Assembly: GCF_022698145.1 (NCBI RefSeq)
Contig: NZ_JALDAX010000012.1
Coordinates: 62,001-126,000, forward strand
Direction: 5' to 3'
Source: Streptomyces spinosisporus
Lineage (GTDB): Bacteria > Actinomycetota > Actinomycetes > Streptomycetales > Streptomycetaceae
DNA length: 64,000 nucleotides
The translations under genes were made by a program, and so were the position numbers. Positions 7,236 to 14,364 of the stretch are shown piece by piece. Each line of letters opens with the position of its first letter. The stretch's first letter is position 1. Below the pieces are notes generated by a model, which was not told the DNA's origin, made no database searches, and saw only the letters and a list, made by a program, of their open reading frames with translations.

Positions 7236-8989
7236 GGCCCTCCCTGGTGATCGTCGGGGCCGGGCCACGGGGGACCGGTCTCATCGAGCGGATCGCCGCC
7301 AACGCGCCCGAGCTGTACGCCGGTTCGGGCCTCGACATCCATCTCGTGGACCCCTACCCGCCCGGCTCCGGACGGATCTGGCGCGCGACGCAGTCACCGC
7401 TGATGTGGATGAACTCGCACGCCGAGGACATCACGATGTTCACCGACGAGACGGTGGCCATGGAGGGGCCGGTGATCGGCGGCCCCACCCTGCACGAGTG
7501 GGCCCGCATCGACGGCCGGGTCTTCGCGGACCGCCGGCTGCAGGGCTCGTATCTGCGCTGGGTGCACGAGCGGGCCGTCGCCGCCCTGCCCGCGGACGTC
7601 ACCGTCCACCACCACGCACGGCGGGCCCTGCGGGTCGGCGGCCCGCGCGAGGGCCGGCAGCAGGTGTGGCTGGAGGGTCGCCCGCGCCCGCTCCTCGCCG
7701 ACCTGGTGGTGCTCGCGCTCGGTCATCTCGACGCCGAACCGGACGACGAACAGGCGGAGTTGGCGGCGTACGCGCGCACGCACGACCTGGTCCACCTCGC
7801 GCCCGACTTCACCGCCGACTCCGACCTGTCCGCGCTGAGGGCGGGCGAACCGGTCCTCGTGCGCGGGTTCGGGCTCGCCTTCGTCGACCTGATGGTGCTG
7901 CTGACCGAGGGCCGGGGCGGACGCCACGACGGCGACACCTATGTGCCGTCGGGACAGGAGCCGGTGCTGTACGTCGGCTCGCGCCGCGGAGTGCCGTACC
8001 ACTCGAAGATCGGCTACGACTGGAGCGGCGAACGCCCGCCGCTGCCACGGTTCTTCGGGCCTGCCGAGGTCGAGGCGCTGCTCGCGCGGCCCGGCGGGTT
8101 CGACTTCCGGCGGGACGTGTGGCCGCTGGTGGAGAAGGAACTGGGATTCGCCCACTACCACCGGCTGTTCACCGCGCATCCGGAGCGGACGAACGGTGCC
8201 TGGAGCGACTTCGAGGAGAAGTACGCGGCGACGTCCCGGGCGGCGCAGCGGGAGGCGCTCGTGGTGGCGGCCGTGCCCGATCCCGTGGACCGGCTCGACC
8301 TGGACGCGCTCGACCGCCCACTGGAGGGGGTGCGGTACGCCTCCTTCGAACAGTTCCAGGAGGCGCTGCGCGGGTATGTGGAGCATGATCTGACCAGACG
8401 TCATAATCCGTACCACAGCCCTGACTTGGCAGTGTTCCTCGGTCTGCTCTCCGTCTACGGGCAGTTGGTCCGCCTCGGTGGCGTCGGGCCCTGGTGGCAC
8501 GGCTTCTTCAGCTATCTGGCCTCGGGGCCGCCCGGGCCGCGGCTGCGGCACATCCCCGCTCTGTCCAGGGCCGGAGTCCTGAAGTTCGTCGGCGCCGACA
8601 TGTCCGTCACCACCGAGGACGGGATGTTCCGCGCGTCGAGCCCCACCGTGCCGGGCTTCTCCGTCCGTGCGCGGGCGCTCGTCGAGGCGCGGCTGCCCGC
8701 GCCCACCGTCGCACGGGCCCGCGACACCCTGCTGCGCGAACTGCACGCCGAGGGCGCCGCCGAGACGCCCGACGGACTGCTCCGGGTCGACCCCGCCGAC
8801 GGGCGGATCCTCGACCGGGCCGGGCGGCCGCATCCCCGACGGTTCGCGCTCGGGCCCTACACCGACGGCCGCACACCCGGTGCCTTCACCCGGCCGCGCA
8901 CCGGCGGTCCGGCGTTCCGGCAGAACGACGCGACGGCACGGGCGGCGCTGCGGTTCCTGGCGGGGCTCGCCTCACGGGCCGCCGCATGA
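7232..8989 (+). CDS. FAD/NAD(P)-binding protein (NAD_binding_9 type)
   Basis: The 585-residue protein begins with a Rossmann motif VIVGAGPRGTG and continues VDPYPPGSGRIWR, the pattern of the FAD-NAD(P)-binding family Pfam NAD_binding_9. A second nucleotide-binding segment is near EPVLVRGFGLAFVDL (about 205-220). It is longer than the minimal domain, with an additional C-terminal region. Its chemistry is not established; resemblance to flavin monooxygenases and its place between permease and ATPase suggest oxidative or reductive processing of the imported compound. It might supply reduced flavin to the LLM protein, but it does not look like a classical flavin reductase. The ATG overlaps the permease stop by 4 nt. 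Confidence 0.75.
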   Translation: MRPSLVIVGAGPRGTGLIERIAANAPELYAGSGLDIHLVDPYPPGSGRIWRATQSPLMWMNSHAEDITMFTDETVAMEGPVIGGPTLHEWARIDGRVFADRRLQGSYLRWVHERAVAALPADVTVHHHARRALRVGGPREGRQQVWLEGRPRPLLADLVVLALGHLDAEPDDEQAELAAYARTHDLVHLAPDFTADSDLSALRAGEPVLVRGFGLAFVDLMVLLTEGRGGRHDGDTYVPSGQEPVLYVGSRRGVPYHSKIGYDWSGERPPLPRFFGPAEVEALLARPGGFDFRRDVWPLVEKELGFAHYHRLFTAHPERTNGAWSDFEEKYAATSRAAQREALVVAAVPDPVDRLDLDALDRPLEGVRYASFEQFQEALRGYVEHDLTRRHNPYHSPDLAVFLGLLSVYGQLVRLGGVGPWWHGFFSYLASGPPGPRLRHIPALSRAGVLKFVGADMSVTTEDGMFRASSPTVPGFSVRARALVEARLPAPTVARARDTLLRELHAEGAAETPDGLLRVDPADGRILDRAGRPHPRRFALGPYTDGRTPGAFTRPRTGGPAFRQNDATARAALRFLAGLASRAAA

Positions 8990-9026
8990 CCACCCCGAAC
9001 TCCCGCCTACGGCAAGGAATCACGCG

Positions 9027-9788
9027 ATGAGCGTCATGGTCGACATCAGATCCGTCCGCAAGAGCTTCGGCGCGCTGACGGTCCTCAAGGGCATCGATCT
9101 GCAGGTACGGAGCGGTGAGGTCACCGTCGTGCTCGGCCCGTCCGGCTCCGGCAAGTCGACGCTGCTGCGCACCATCAACCATCTGGAGAAGGTGGACCAG
9201 GGCGTGATCAGCGTGGACGGCACCCTGATCGGCTACCGGCGCTCCGGCGACCGGCTGTACGAACTGCCCGAGCGCGAGGTGCTCAAGCAGCGCACCCGGA
9301 TCGGCTTCGTGTTTCAGAACTTCCATCTGTTCCCCCATCTCACGGTGGAGGAGAACATCACCGAGGCACCGGTGTCCGCGCTGAAGCGGCCGCGCAAGGA
9401 GGCCGTGGAGAACGCGCGCGGGCTGCTCGCGCGGGTCGGCCTGGCCGACAAGGCCGAGGCGTATCCCCGGCAGCTGTCGGGCGGACAGCAGCAGCGGGTC
9501 GCCATCGCCCGCGCGCTCGCCCTGGAGCCGAAGCTGCTGCTGTTCGACGAACCGACCTCCGCGCTCGACCCCGAGCTGGTCGGTGAAGTGCTGGACGTCA
9601 TCCGGGACTTGGCCGGTCAGGGCACCACGATGATCGTCGTCACGCACGAGATCGGGTTCGCCCGCGAGGTCGCCGACAACGTCGTCTTCATGGACGACGG
9701 CAGGATCGTCGAGCAGGGCCCGCCGGCCGACGTACTGGACCGGCCGCAGCAGGAACGTACCCGCGCATTTCTGTCCAAGGTCCTCTGA
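9027..9788 (+). CDS. amino-acid ABC transporter ATP-binding protein (GlnQ/HisP type)
   Basis: The 253-residue ATPase has Walker A GPSGSGKST (about residues 38-46), the Q-loop in FVFQNFHLFPHLTV, signature LSGGQQQR, Walker B LLLFDEPTSALD and the switch histidine in VTHE. These are diagnostic of polar-amino-acid transport ATPases. A short insertion (YRRSGDRLYELPERE) after the first strands is shared by some members. AAGGAA lies 7 nt before the ATG. It completes the transporter with the permease at 6378-7235 and the binding protein at 5023-5973. Confidence 0.9.
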   Translation: MSVMVDIRSVRKSFGALTVLKGIDLQVRSGEVTVVLGPSGSGKSTLLRTINHLEKVDQGVISVDGTLIGYRRSGDRLYELPEREVLKQRTRIGFVFQNFHLFPHLTVEENITEAPVSALKRPRKEAVENARGLLARVGLADKAEAYPRQLSGGQQQRVAIARALALEPKLLLFDEPTSALDPELVGEVLDVIRDLAGQGTTMIVVTHEIGFAREVADNVVFMDDGRIVEQGPPADVLDRPQQERTRAFLSKVL

Positions 9789-9819
9789 TCCCCAGGTTCT
9801 CCGGAAAGGCTTCCTCCTC

Positions 9820-10749
9820 ATGACCTCAACTCCCGCGCGGGGCCTGCTGCACCTCGCCGCCGCGATCAGCCAGGGGGCGGTGTACGGCACCGAGGCCGAG
9901 GTCGAGGCGGTACGGCTCGCCGAACGCGGCGGACTCGACTTCGTGACGCTCGACGACACCTCCGCCGATCCCGTCACCCTCCTGTCCCGCCTCGCCTCCG
10001 CCACCACGCGCATCGGTCTGGTGCCCGCCGCCACGAGTGCGCGCACCGAGCCCGGTCAGGTGCCTGGTCAGGCGCGGGCGGCGGGCGCCGCGCCCGCCCG
10101 GACCGGCCGGCGGATCGACGCGGCGACGGCGCAGGACGAGGCCCGGGGTGATGCCCGGGAAGAGAATGCCCGGGACGATGCCCGGGACGAGAAGCGGGAC
10201 GCCGGGCCGTGCCCGCCCCGGGACCGCCCCGTCCGCGTCATCGACGCCACCGAGGCGCAGGCGCGGCGCGCCGCGGCCCTGTACGCCGACGTGGTGCTCG
10301 TGCGCGTCGCGACCGCCGTACAGGCAGCCGCCGTACGGGACCAAGTCCGAAGGACCGCCGAGGAGTCGGGGCGTGATCCTGGCGCCCTGCGCATCCTCGC
10401 GAGCCTTCTGGTCGACCTCGGCGACGGGGAGTACGCGGCCGCGCCCGGGCACGGCGGGGGCGGCCCCCGGCAGACCGCACAGGGCCCGCACTACCGGGGC
10501 GGACCCGTGGACCTCGCCGAGCTGATCGCCACCTGGCACGCGAACGGCATCGTCGACGGCTTCCACTTCACGCCCGTCGAGCCGCGCCGTGACCTGGAGC
10601 GGCTGGTCAACGGGACGGTGGCCCTGCTCCAGCACCGCGGTCTGTTCCGCACCTTCTACCCGGGTAGCACGCTGAGGGAGCATCTGGACCTCGTCGGGCG
10701 GTCCGACCGGGCCGCGGTTGGCGGGAACTCGCGGTTGTTCAAGGCCTGA
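9820..10749 (+). CDS. LLM-class flavin-dependent oxidoreductase, core partly replaced by low-complexity segment
   Basis: The 309-residue product has the start of an NtaA/SnaA-type luciferase-like monooxygenase (LAERGGLDFVTLDD, then ATTRIGLVPAATSARTEP) and the normal end (GIVDGFHFTPVEP, HRGLFRTFYPGSTLREHL). Between about residues 75 and 135 the expected family core (the FHV...GR..W.. region and following helices, roughly 100 residues) is absent. An Arg/Asp/Ala/Glu-rich stretch stands in its place, encoded partly by direct repeats. Full relatives are usually 350-450 residues. Part of the flavin/substrate site must therefore be lost or remodelled. The gene lies 32 bp behind the ATPase, with a CCGGAAAGG-type site. 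It could be a decaying enzyme or an accessory subunit; the frame is open. Confidence 0.75.
   Translation: MTSTPARGLLHLAAAISQGAVYGTEAEVEAVRLAERGGLDFVTLDDTSADPVTLLSRLASATTRIGLVPAATSARTEPGQVPGQARAAGAAPARTGRRIDAATAQDEARGDAREENARDDARDEKRDAGPCPPRDRPVRVIDATEAQARRAAALYADVVLVRVATAVQAAAVRDQVRRTAEESGRDPGALRILASLLVDLGDGEYAAAPGHGGGGPRQTAQGPHYRGGPVDLAELIATWHANGIVDGFHFTPVEPRRDLERLVNGTVALLQHRGLFRTFYPGSTLREHLDLVGRSDRAAVGGNSRLFKA
10141..10190 (+). repeat. short direct repeats inside LLM gene
   Basis: ATGCCCGGGA occurs at 10151-10160, 10166-10175 and 10178-10187, with a related GCCCGGGGTGA just before. The repeats encode the Asp/Ala/Arg-rich segment that replaces the normal enzyme core. Confidence 0.8.
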
Positions 10750-10800
10750 CGGCCGAAAGGCGCCCTTGCGCCGACCGGTCGGTCGGCCGAATACTCCCGG

Positions 10801-10810
10801 CAAGCGCTTG
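10801..10810. promoter_or_regulatory. LacI-like palindrome upstream of streptogrisin
   Basis: CAAGCGCTTG is a perfect 10-bp palindrome with the AAGCGCTT core common in LacI-family operators. It lies 105 bp before the protease start. There is no LacI gene nearby. Confidence 0.35.
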
Positions 10811-10914
10811 TCAGGGGCACGGCGTGTCCGAAATCCGGATGCCCGCACCCTGACTGCGCCTCACGGGGCCCCGACCCCACGCGGGCCCCCCGACTTCCTT
10901 CTTGGAGGAACGAA

Positions 10915-11814
10915 GTGAGGATCAAGCGCACTACCCCCCGCAGCGGCATTACGAGACGGACCCGGCTGATCGCCGTCACCACCGGACTCCTGGCCGCCGC
11001 CGCGTTCGCGGTCCCCAGCGCCAACGCGTCCACCGTCACCCCCTTCAGCACCGCCCAGCTCAAGAGCGCGAACGACTCGGTCCTCAAGGCCGATGTCCCC
11101 GGCACCGCCTGGGCCGTCGACAGCAAGACCAACCGGGTCGTCGTCACCGTCGACAGCACGGTCTCCAAGGCCGAGATCGCCAAGATCAAGCAGCAGGCCG
11201 GAAGCAACGCCGACGCCCTCACCATCAAGCACACGCCCGGTCAGTTCAAGAAGCTGATCACCGGCGGAGACGCCATCTACGGCGGCTCCTACCGCTGCTC
11301 GCTCGGCTTCAACGTGCACAGCGGAAGCACCTACTACTTCCTGACCGCCGGCCACTGCGGTGAGGTCGCCTCCACCTGGTACTCCAACTCCGGCCACACC
11401 ACGGTGCTGGGCACCAACGTCAGCTACAGCTTCCCGACCAACGATTTCGCGCTGGTCCGCTACACCAACTCCTCGGTCGCGCACCCGAGCGCGGTCGGCA
11501 GCCAGACCATCACCCGCGCGGCCACCCCGAGTGTCGGCACGACGGTCTACCGTCGCGGCTCCACCACCGGCACCCACAGCGGCCGGGTCACCGCCCTGAA
11601 CGCCACCGTCAACTACGGCGGCGGCGACGTCGTCTACGGCATGATCCAGACCACGGTCTGCGCCGAGGGCGGCGACAGCGGCGGCCCGCTGTACAGCGGT
11701 TCGACGGCGTACGGTCTGACCTCCGGCGGCAGCGGCAACTGCACCTCCGGCGGCACGACCTTCTTCCAGCCGGTCACCGAGGCCCTCAGCTACTACGGCG
11801 TGAGCGTCGGCTGA
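10915..11814 (+). CDS. secreted serine protease, streptogrisin B-like (S1E)
   Basis: The 299-residue preproprotease has a twin-arginine-like basic start, signal cleavage after ANA (residue 38), a propeptide of about 76 residues and a mature enzyme beginning ITGGDAIYGG at 115. The mature length of 185 equals that of streptogrisin B. The triad is His147 (TAGHC), Asp177 (TNDFAL) and Ser255 (GDSGGP); cysteines near 128/148 and 249/276 form the usual disulfides. It is an extracellular chymotrypsin-like peptidase activated by autocatalytic propeptide removal. The GTG start has GGAGGAA 5-8 nt upstream. A 13-bp terminator hairpin follows. Confidence 0.93.
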   Translation: MRIKRTTPRSGITRRTRLIAVTTGLLAAAAFAVPSANASTVTPFSTAQLKSANDSVLKADVPGTAWAVDSKTNRVVVTVDSTVSKAEIAKIKQQAGSNADALTIKHTPGQFKKLITGGDAIYGGSYRCSLGFNVHSGSTYYFLTAGHCGEVASTWYSNSGHTTVLGTNVSYSFPTNDFALVRYTNSSVAHPSAVGSQTITRAATPSVGTTVYRRGSTTGTHSGRVTALNATVNYGGGDVVYGMIQTTVCAEGGDSGGPLYSGSTAYGLTSGGSGNCTSGGTTFFQPVTEALSYYGVSVG

Positions 11815-11843
11815 CGTAGTCCCGACCGGCACACCGGCACCGA

Positions 11844-11880
11844 GCGAGCCCCCGCAGGCAACTGCAGTGCGGGGGCTCGC
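11844..11880 (+). terminator. terminator of streptogrisin gene
   Basis: GCGAGCCCCCGCA and TGCGGGGGCTCGC form a perfect 13-bp stem with an 11-nt loop, 30 bp after the protease stop. Confidence 0.85.
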
Positions 11881-11986
11881 CCTTGTCCGCACCCCGGCGT
11901 TACCTTCGAAGTACAGGCAGTACGCCTGGTGTATCGACTCCTCCGCAATACGCACATACGCCCACTTCGGACCCTGGGGGGCCGAC

Positions 11987-12868
11987 ATGGTCGAGGAGCT
12001 GGTGGCCACGGGAGTGGTCCTCGCGTCCGCCGGAACGGTGTACCTGATGGCCGCAGCGCGCGTCGTCAAACAGTACGAGCGCGGTGTGGTGTTCCGGCTC
12101 GGCAGGCTCCGCTCCCGTGTGCGCGAGCCGGGCTTCACGATGATCGTGCCGTTCGTGGACCGGCTCCAGAAGGTCAATATGCAGGTGGTGACGATGCCGG
12201 TGCCCGCGCAGGAGGGCATCACCCGAGACAACGTCACCGTGCGCGTGGACGCCGTCGTCTACTTCAAGGTGACCGCGCCGGCCGAGGCGGTCGTACGGGT
12301 CGAGGACTACCGGTTCGCCGTCGCGCAGATGGCGCAGACCTCGCTGAGGTCGATCATCGGCAAGAGCGAGCTGGACGATCTGCTCTCCAACCGCGAGAAG
12401 CTCAACCAGGGGCTGGAGTTGATGATCGACAGTCCGGCGGTGGAGTGGGGCGTCACCATCGACCGGGTCGAGATCAAGGACGTCTCGCTGCCGGAGACGA
12501 TGAAGCGCTCGATGGCCCGGCAGGCCGAGGCCGATCGTGACCGCCGGGCCCGGGTCATCAACGCGGACGCCGAGTTGCAGGCCTCGAGGAAGCTCGCCGA
12601 GGCCGCGCAGCAGATGGCGGACACTCCCGCCGCGCTCCAACTGCGGCTGCTGCAGACGGTGACGGCGGTCGCCGCCGAGAAGAACTCCACGCTCGTCCTG
12701 CCCTTCCCGGTGGAGCTGCTGCGCTTCCTGGAGAAGGCGCAGCACACCGCCGCGGCGCCGCAGCAGGCGCCTTCGCAGATCGACCGGCAACCGGTGCAGG
12801 AGCAACTGCCCGCGGCAGAACCGCGGATGGACCCGAACGGCGACAGGTCGAATTTCGGACAGGACTAG
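11987..12868 (+). CDS. SPFH/band 7 membrane protein, slipin-like
   Basis: The 293-residue protein has an N-terminal membrane segment (MVEELVATGVVLASAGTVYL) followed directly by a stomatin/slipin SPFH domain. VVKQYERGVVFRLGRL, QEGITRDNVTVRVDAVVYFKV and the later KDVSLPETMKRSMARQAEADR are classic. A coiled-coil and an Ala/Gln/Pro-rich tail end it. Slipins form oligomeric cages on membrane microdomains and often partner with NfeD-type proteases; no nfeD gene is adjacent here. The start at 11987 has a GGGGGG run upstream and begins exactly at the membrane segment; the longer upstream frame encodes no plausible protein. It lies between two protease genes but behind a strong terminator, so it is probably independent. 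Confidence 0.88.
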   Translation: MVEELVATGVVLASAGTVYLMAAARVVKQYERGVVFRLGRLRSRVREPGFTMIVPFVDRLQKVNMQVVTMPVPAQEGITRDNVTVRVDAVVYFKVTAPAEAVVRVEDYRFAVAQMAQTSLRSIIGKSELDDLLSNREKLNQGLELMIDSPAVEWGVTIDRVEIKDVSLPETMKRSMARQAEADRDRRARVINADAELQASRKLAEAAQQMADTPAALQLRLLQTVTAVAAEKNSTLVLPFPVELLRFLEKAQHTAAAPQQAPSQIDRQPVQEQLPAAEPRMDPNGDRSNFGQD

Positions 12869-13098
12869 ACCTTACCCAGTGCGAGCGCGTTACTCGCTCG
12901 TAGTGTTTGCAGAGCGAAGACGTGGGCTGACCGTGGTCTGTCAAAAATCAGGGGCGCATATGGCGCGTTCTACGCGCGTCTCGAAGAAGCCCTTGTGTGC
13001 TCCCTGTCGGCCTCGGGATAGTAGGCGCTGTTCAACGCCTTCCGGTTCGTGAGGTCCCCACAACCTCCCGGGCCGATCCCCCCACAGGAGGACGTCAG

Positions 13099-14181
13099 TT
13101 GAAGCACCGACGCATACCCAAGCGACGCGTGGCCGTGGCCGGCGCGGGTGTCACCGCGCTCATCGCCGCCGCAGTCACCTTCCAGACTGCGAACGCGAGT
13201 GAGACTCCGAAGACCCCCGAGCCGCAGACCCTGTCGGCCGTGGCGGCCGGAAAGCTCGCCTCGACCCTCGGCAAGGACCTCGGCGCGGACGCGGCGGGCA
13301 CGTTCTACGACGCGAAGGCCAAGAGCCTCGTGGTGAACGTCCTGGACGAGACCGCCGCCAAGACCGTGCAGGCGGCCGGCGCCAAGGCCAGAATCGTCGA
13401 GAACTCCCTCGCCGAGCTCAAGAGCGCCCGTACGACGCTCAAGCAGGACGCGACCATCCCCGGCACCTCCTGGGTGACGGACCCCACGACCAACAAGGTC
13501 GTCGTCACCGCCGACCGCACGGTCTCCAAGGCCGAGTGGGCCAAGCTGACCAAGGTCGTCGACGGGCTCGGCTCGGTGGCCGAAGTCAAGCGCACGCAGG
13601 GGGAGTTCAAGCCCTTCATCGCGGGCGGCGACGCGATCACCGGCTCGGGCGGGCGCTGCTCGCTCGGCTTCAACGTGGTCAAGGGCGGCCAGCCGTACTT
13701 CATCACGGCCGGGCACTGCACCGAGGCCATCTCCACCTGGTCCGACTCCAGCGGCAACGAGATCGGCACCAACGAGCAGTCCAGCTTCCCGGACAACGAC
13801 TTCGGTCTGGTCAAGTACACCTCGAACGTGGACCACCCGAGCGAGGTCGACCTCTACAACGGCTCCACGCAGAAGATCACCAAGGCCGCCGACGCCACGG
13901 TCGGCGAGAAGGTGCAGCGCAGCGGCTCGACGACCCAGGTGCACGACGGCACGGTCACCGGCCTGGACGCCACCGTGAACTACGGCAACGGCGACATCGT
14001 CAACGGTCTCATCCAGACCGACGTCTGCGCCGAGCCCGGCGACAGCGGCGGCTCGCTCTTCGACGGCGAGTCGGCCATCGGCCTCACCTCCGGCGGCAGC
14101 GGCGACTGCACCTCCGGCGGCGAGACGTTCTTCCAGCCGGTCACCGAGGCGCTCTCGACCTTCGGTGCCGAGATCGGCTGA
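13099..14181 (+). CDS. secreted serine protease, streptogrisin D-like (S1E), TTG start
   Basis: The 360-residue preproprotease has signal cleavage near QTANA (residue 33), a longer propeptide of about 140 residues and a mature enzyme starting IAGGDAITGS at 174 (187 residues). His206 (TAGHC), Asp234 (DNDFGL) and Ser316 (GDSGGS) form the triad. The mature N-terminus and length resemble streptogrisin D. The TTG start at 13099 is chosen because AGGAGG (13086-13091) is 7 nt upstream and the basic signal-peptide start follows; the frame upstream is not signal-like. It is a divergent paralogue of the protease at 10915-11814, with more acidic residues. A terminator follows at 14213-14242. Confidence 0.93.
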   Translation: MKHRRIPKRRVAVAGAGVTALIAAAVTFQTANASETPKTPEPQTLSAVAAGKLASTLGKDLGADAAGTFYDAKAKSLVVNVLDETAAKTVQAAGAKARIVENSLAELKSARTTLKQDATIPGTSWVTDPTTNKVVVTADRTVSKAEWAKLTKVVDGLGSVAEVKRTQGEFKPFIAGGDAITGSGGRCSLGFNVVKGGQPYFITAGHCTEAISTWSDSSGNEIGTNEQSSFPDNDFGLVKYTSNVDHPSEVDLYNGSTQKITKAADATVGEKVQRSGSTTQVHDGTVTGLDATVNYGNGDIVNGLIQTDVCAEPGDSGGSLFDGESAIGLTSGGSGDCTSGGETFFQPVTEALSTFGAEIG

Positions 14182-14212
14182 TCACCGCTCGACCTGTTCG
14201 ACCTGTCAGTGG

Positions 14213-14242
14213 AGTCCCGCCCCGCGCGCGAGGGGCGGGACT
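14213..14242 (+). terminator. terminator of second streptogrisin gene
   Basis: AGTCCCGCCCC and GGGGCGGGACT form a perfect 11-bp stem around an 8-nt loop, 31 bp after the stop. Confidence 0.8.
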
Positions 14243-14288
14243 TCCGCGTTTTCCGCGTTTGCGCAGGTGGGAGAGGGTCGAACGTCGG

Positions 14289-14304
14289 TCGTACATGTAT
14301 TCGA
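14289..14304. promoter_or_regulatory. LexA (SOS) box upstream of dnaE2
   Basis: TCGTACATGTATTCGA; on the other strand TCGAAT-ACAT-GTACGA matches the Gram-positive/actinobacterial SOS box TCGAAC-N4-GTTCGA at 10 of 12 defined positions. It lies about 60 bp before dnaE2, as expected for the SOS-induced mutasome. Confidence 0.65.
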
Positions 14305-14364
14305 ATTTTGGTCTATGGTGGGGGTGGGACAGTAGGGAACTGATGTTCGAGAGCGGAGGTGCGG

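Noticed and set aside
10751..10790. CCGACCGGTCGG palindrome as a further TetR operator
   Set aside because: It lies in a GGCCGA...TCGGCC hairpin right after the LLM gene and lacks the CATAC/GTATG wings of the two sites accepted.
14278..14293. TCGAACGTCGGTCGTA as LexA box
   Set aside because: The right half matches poorly; the overlapping site at 14289-14304 fits much better.
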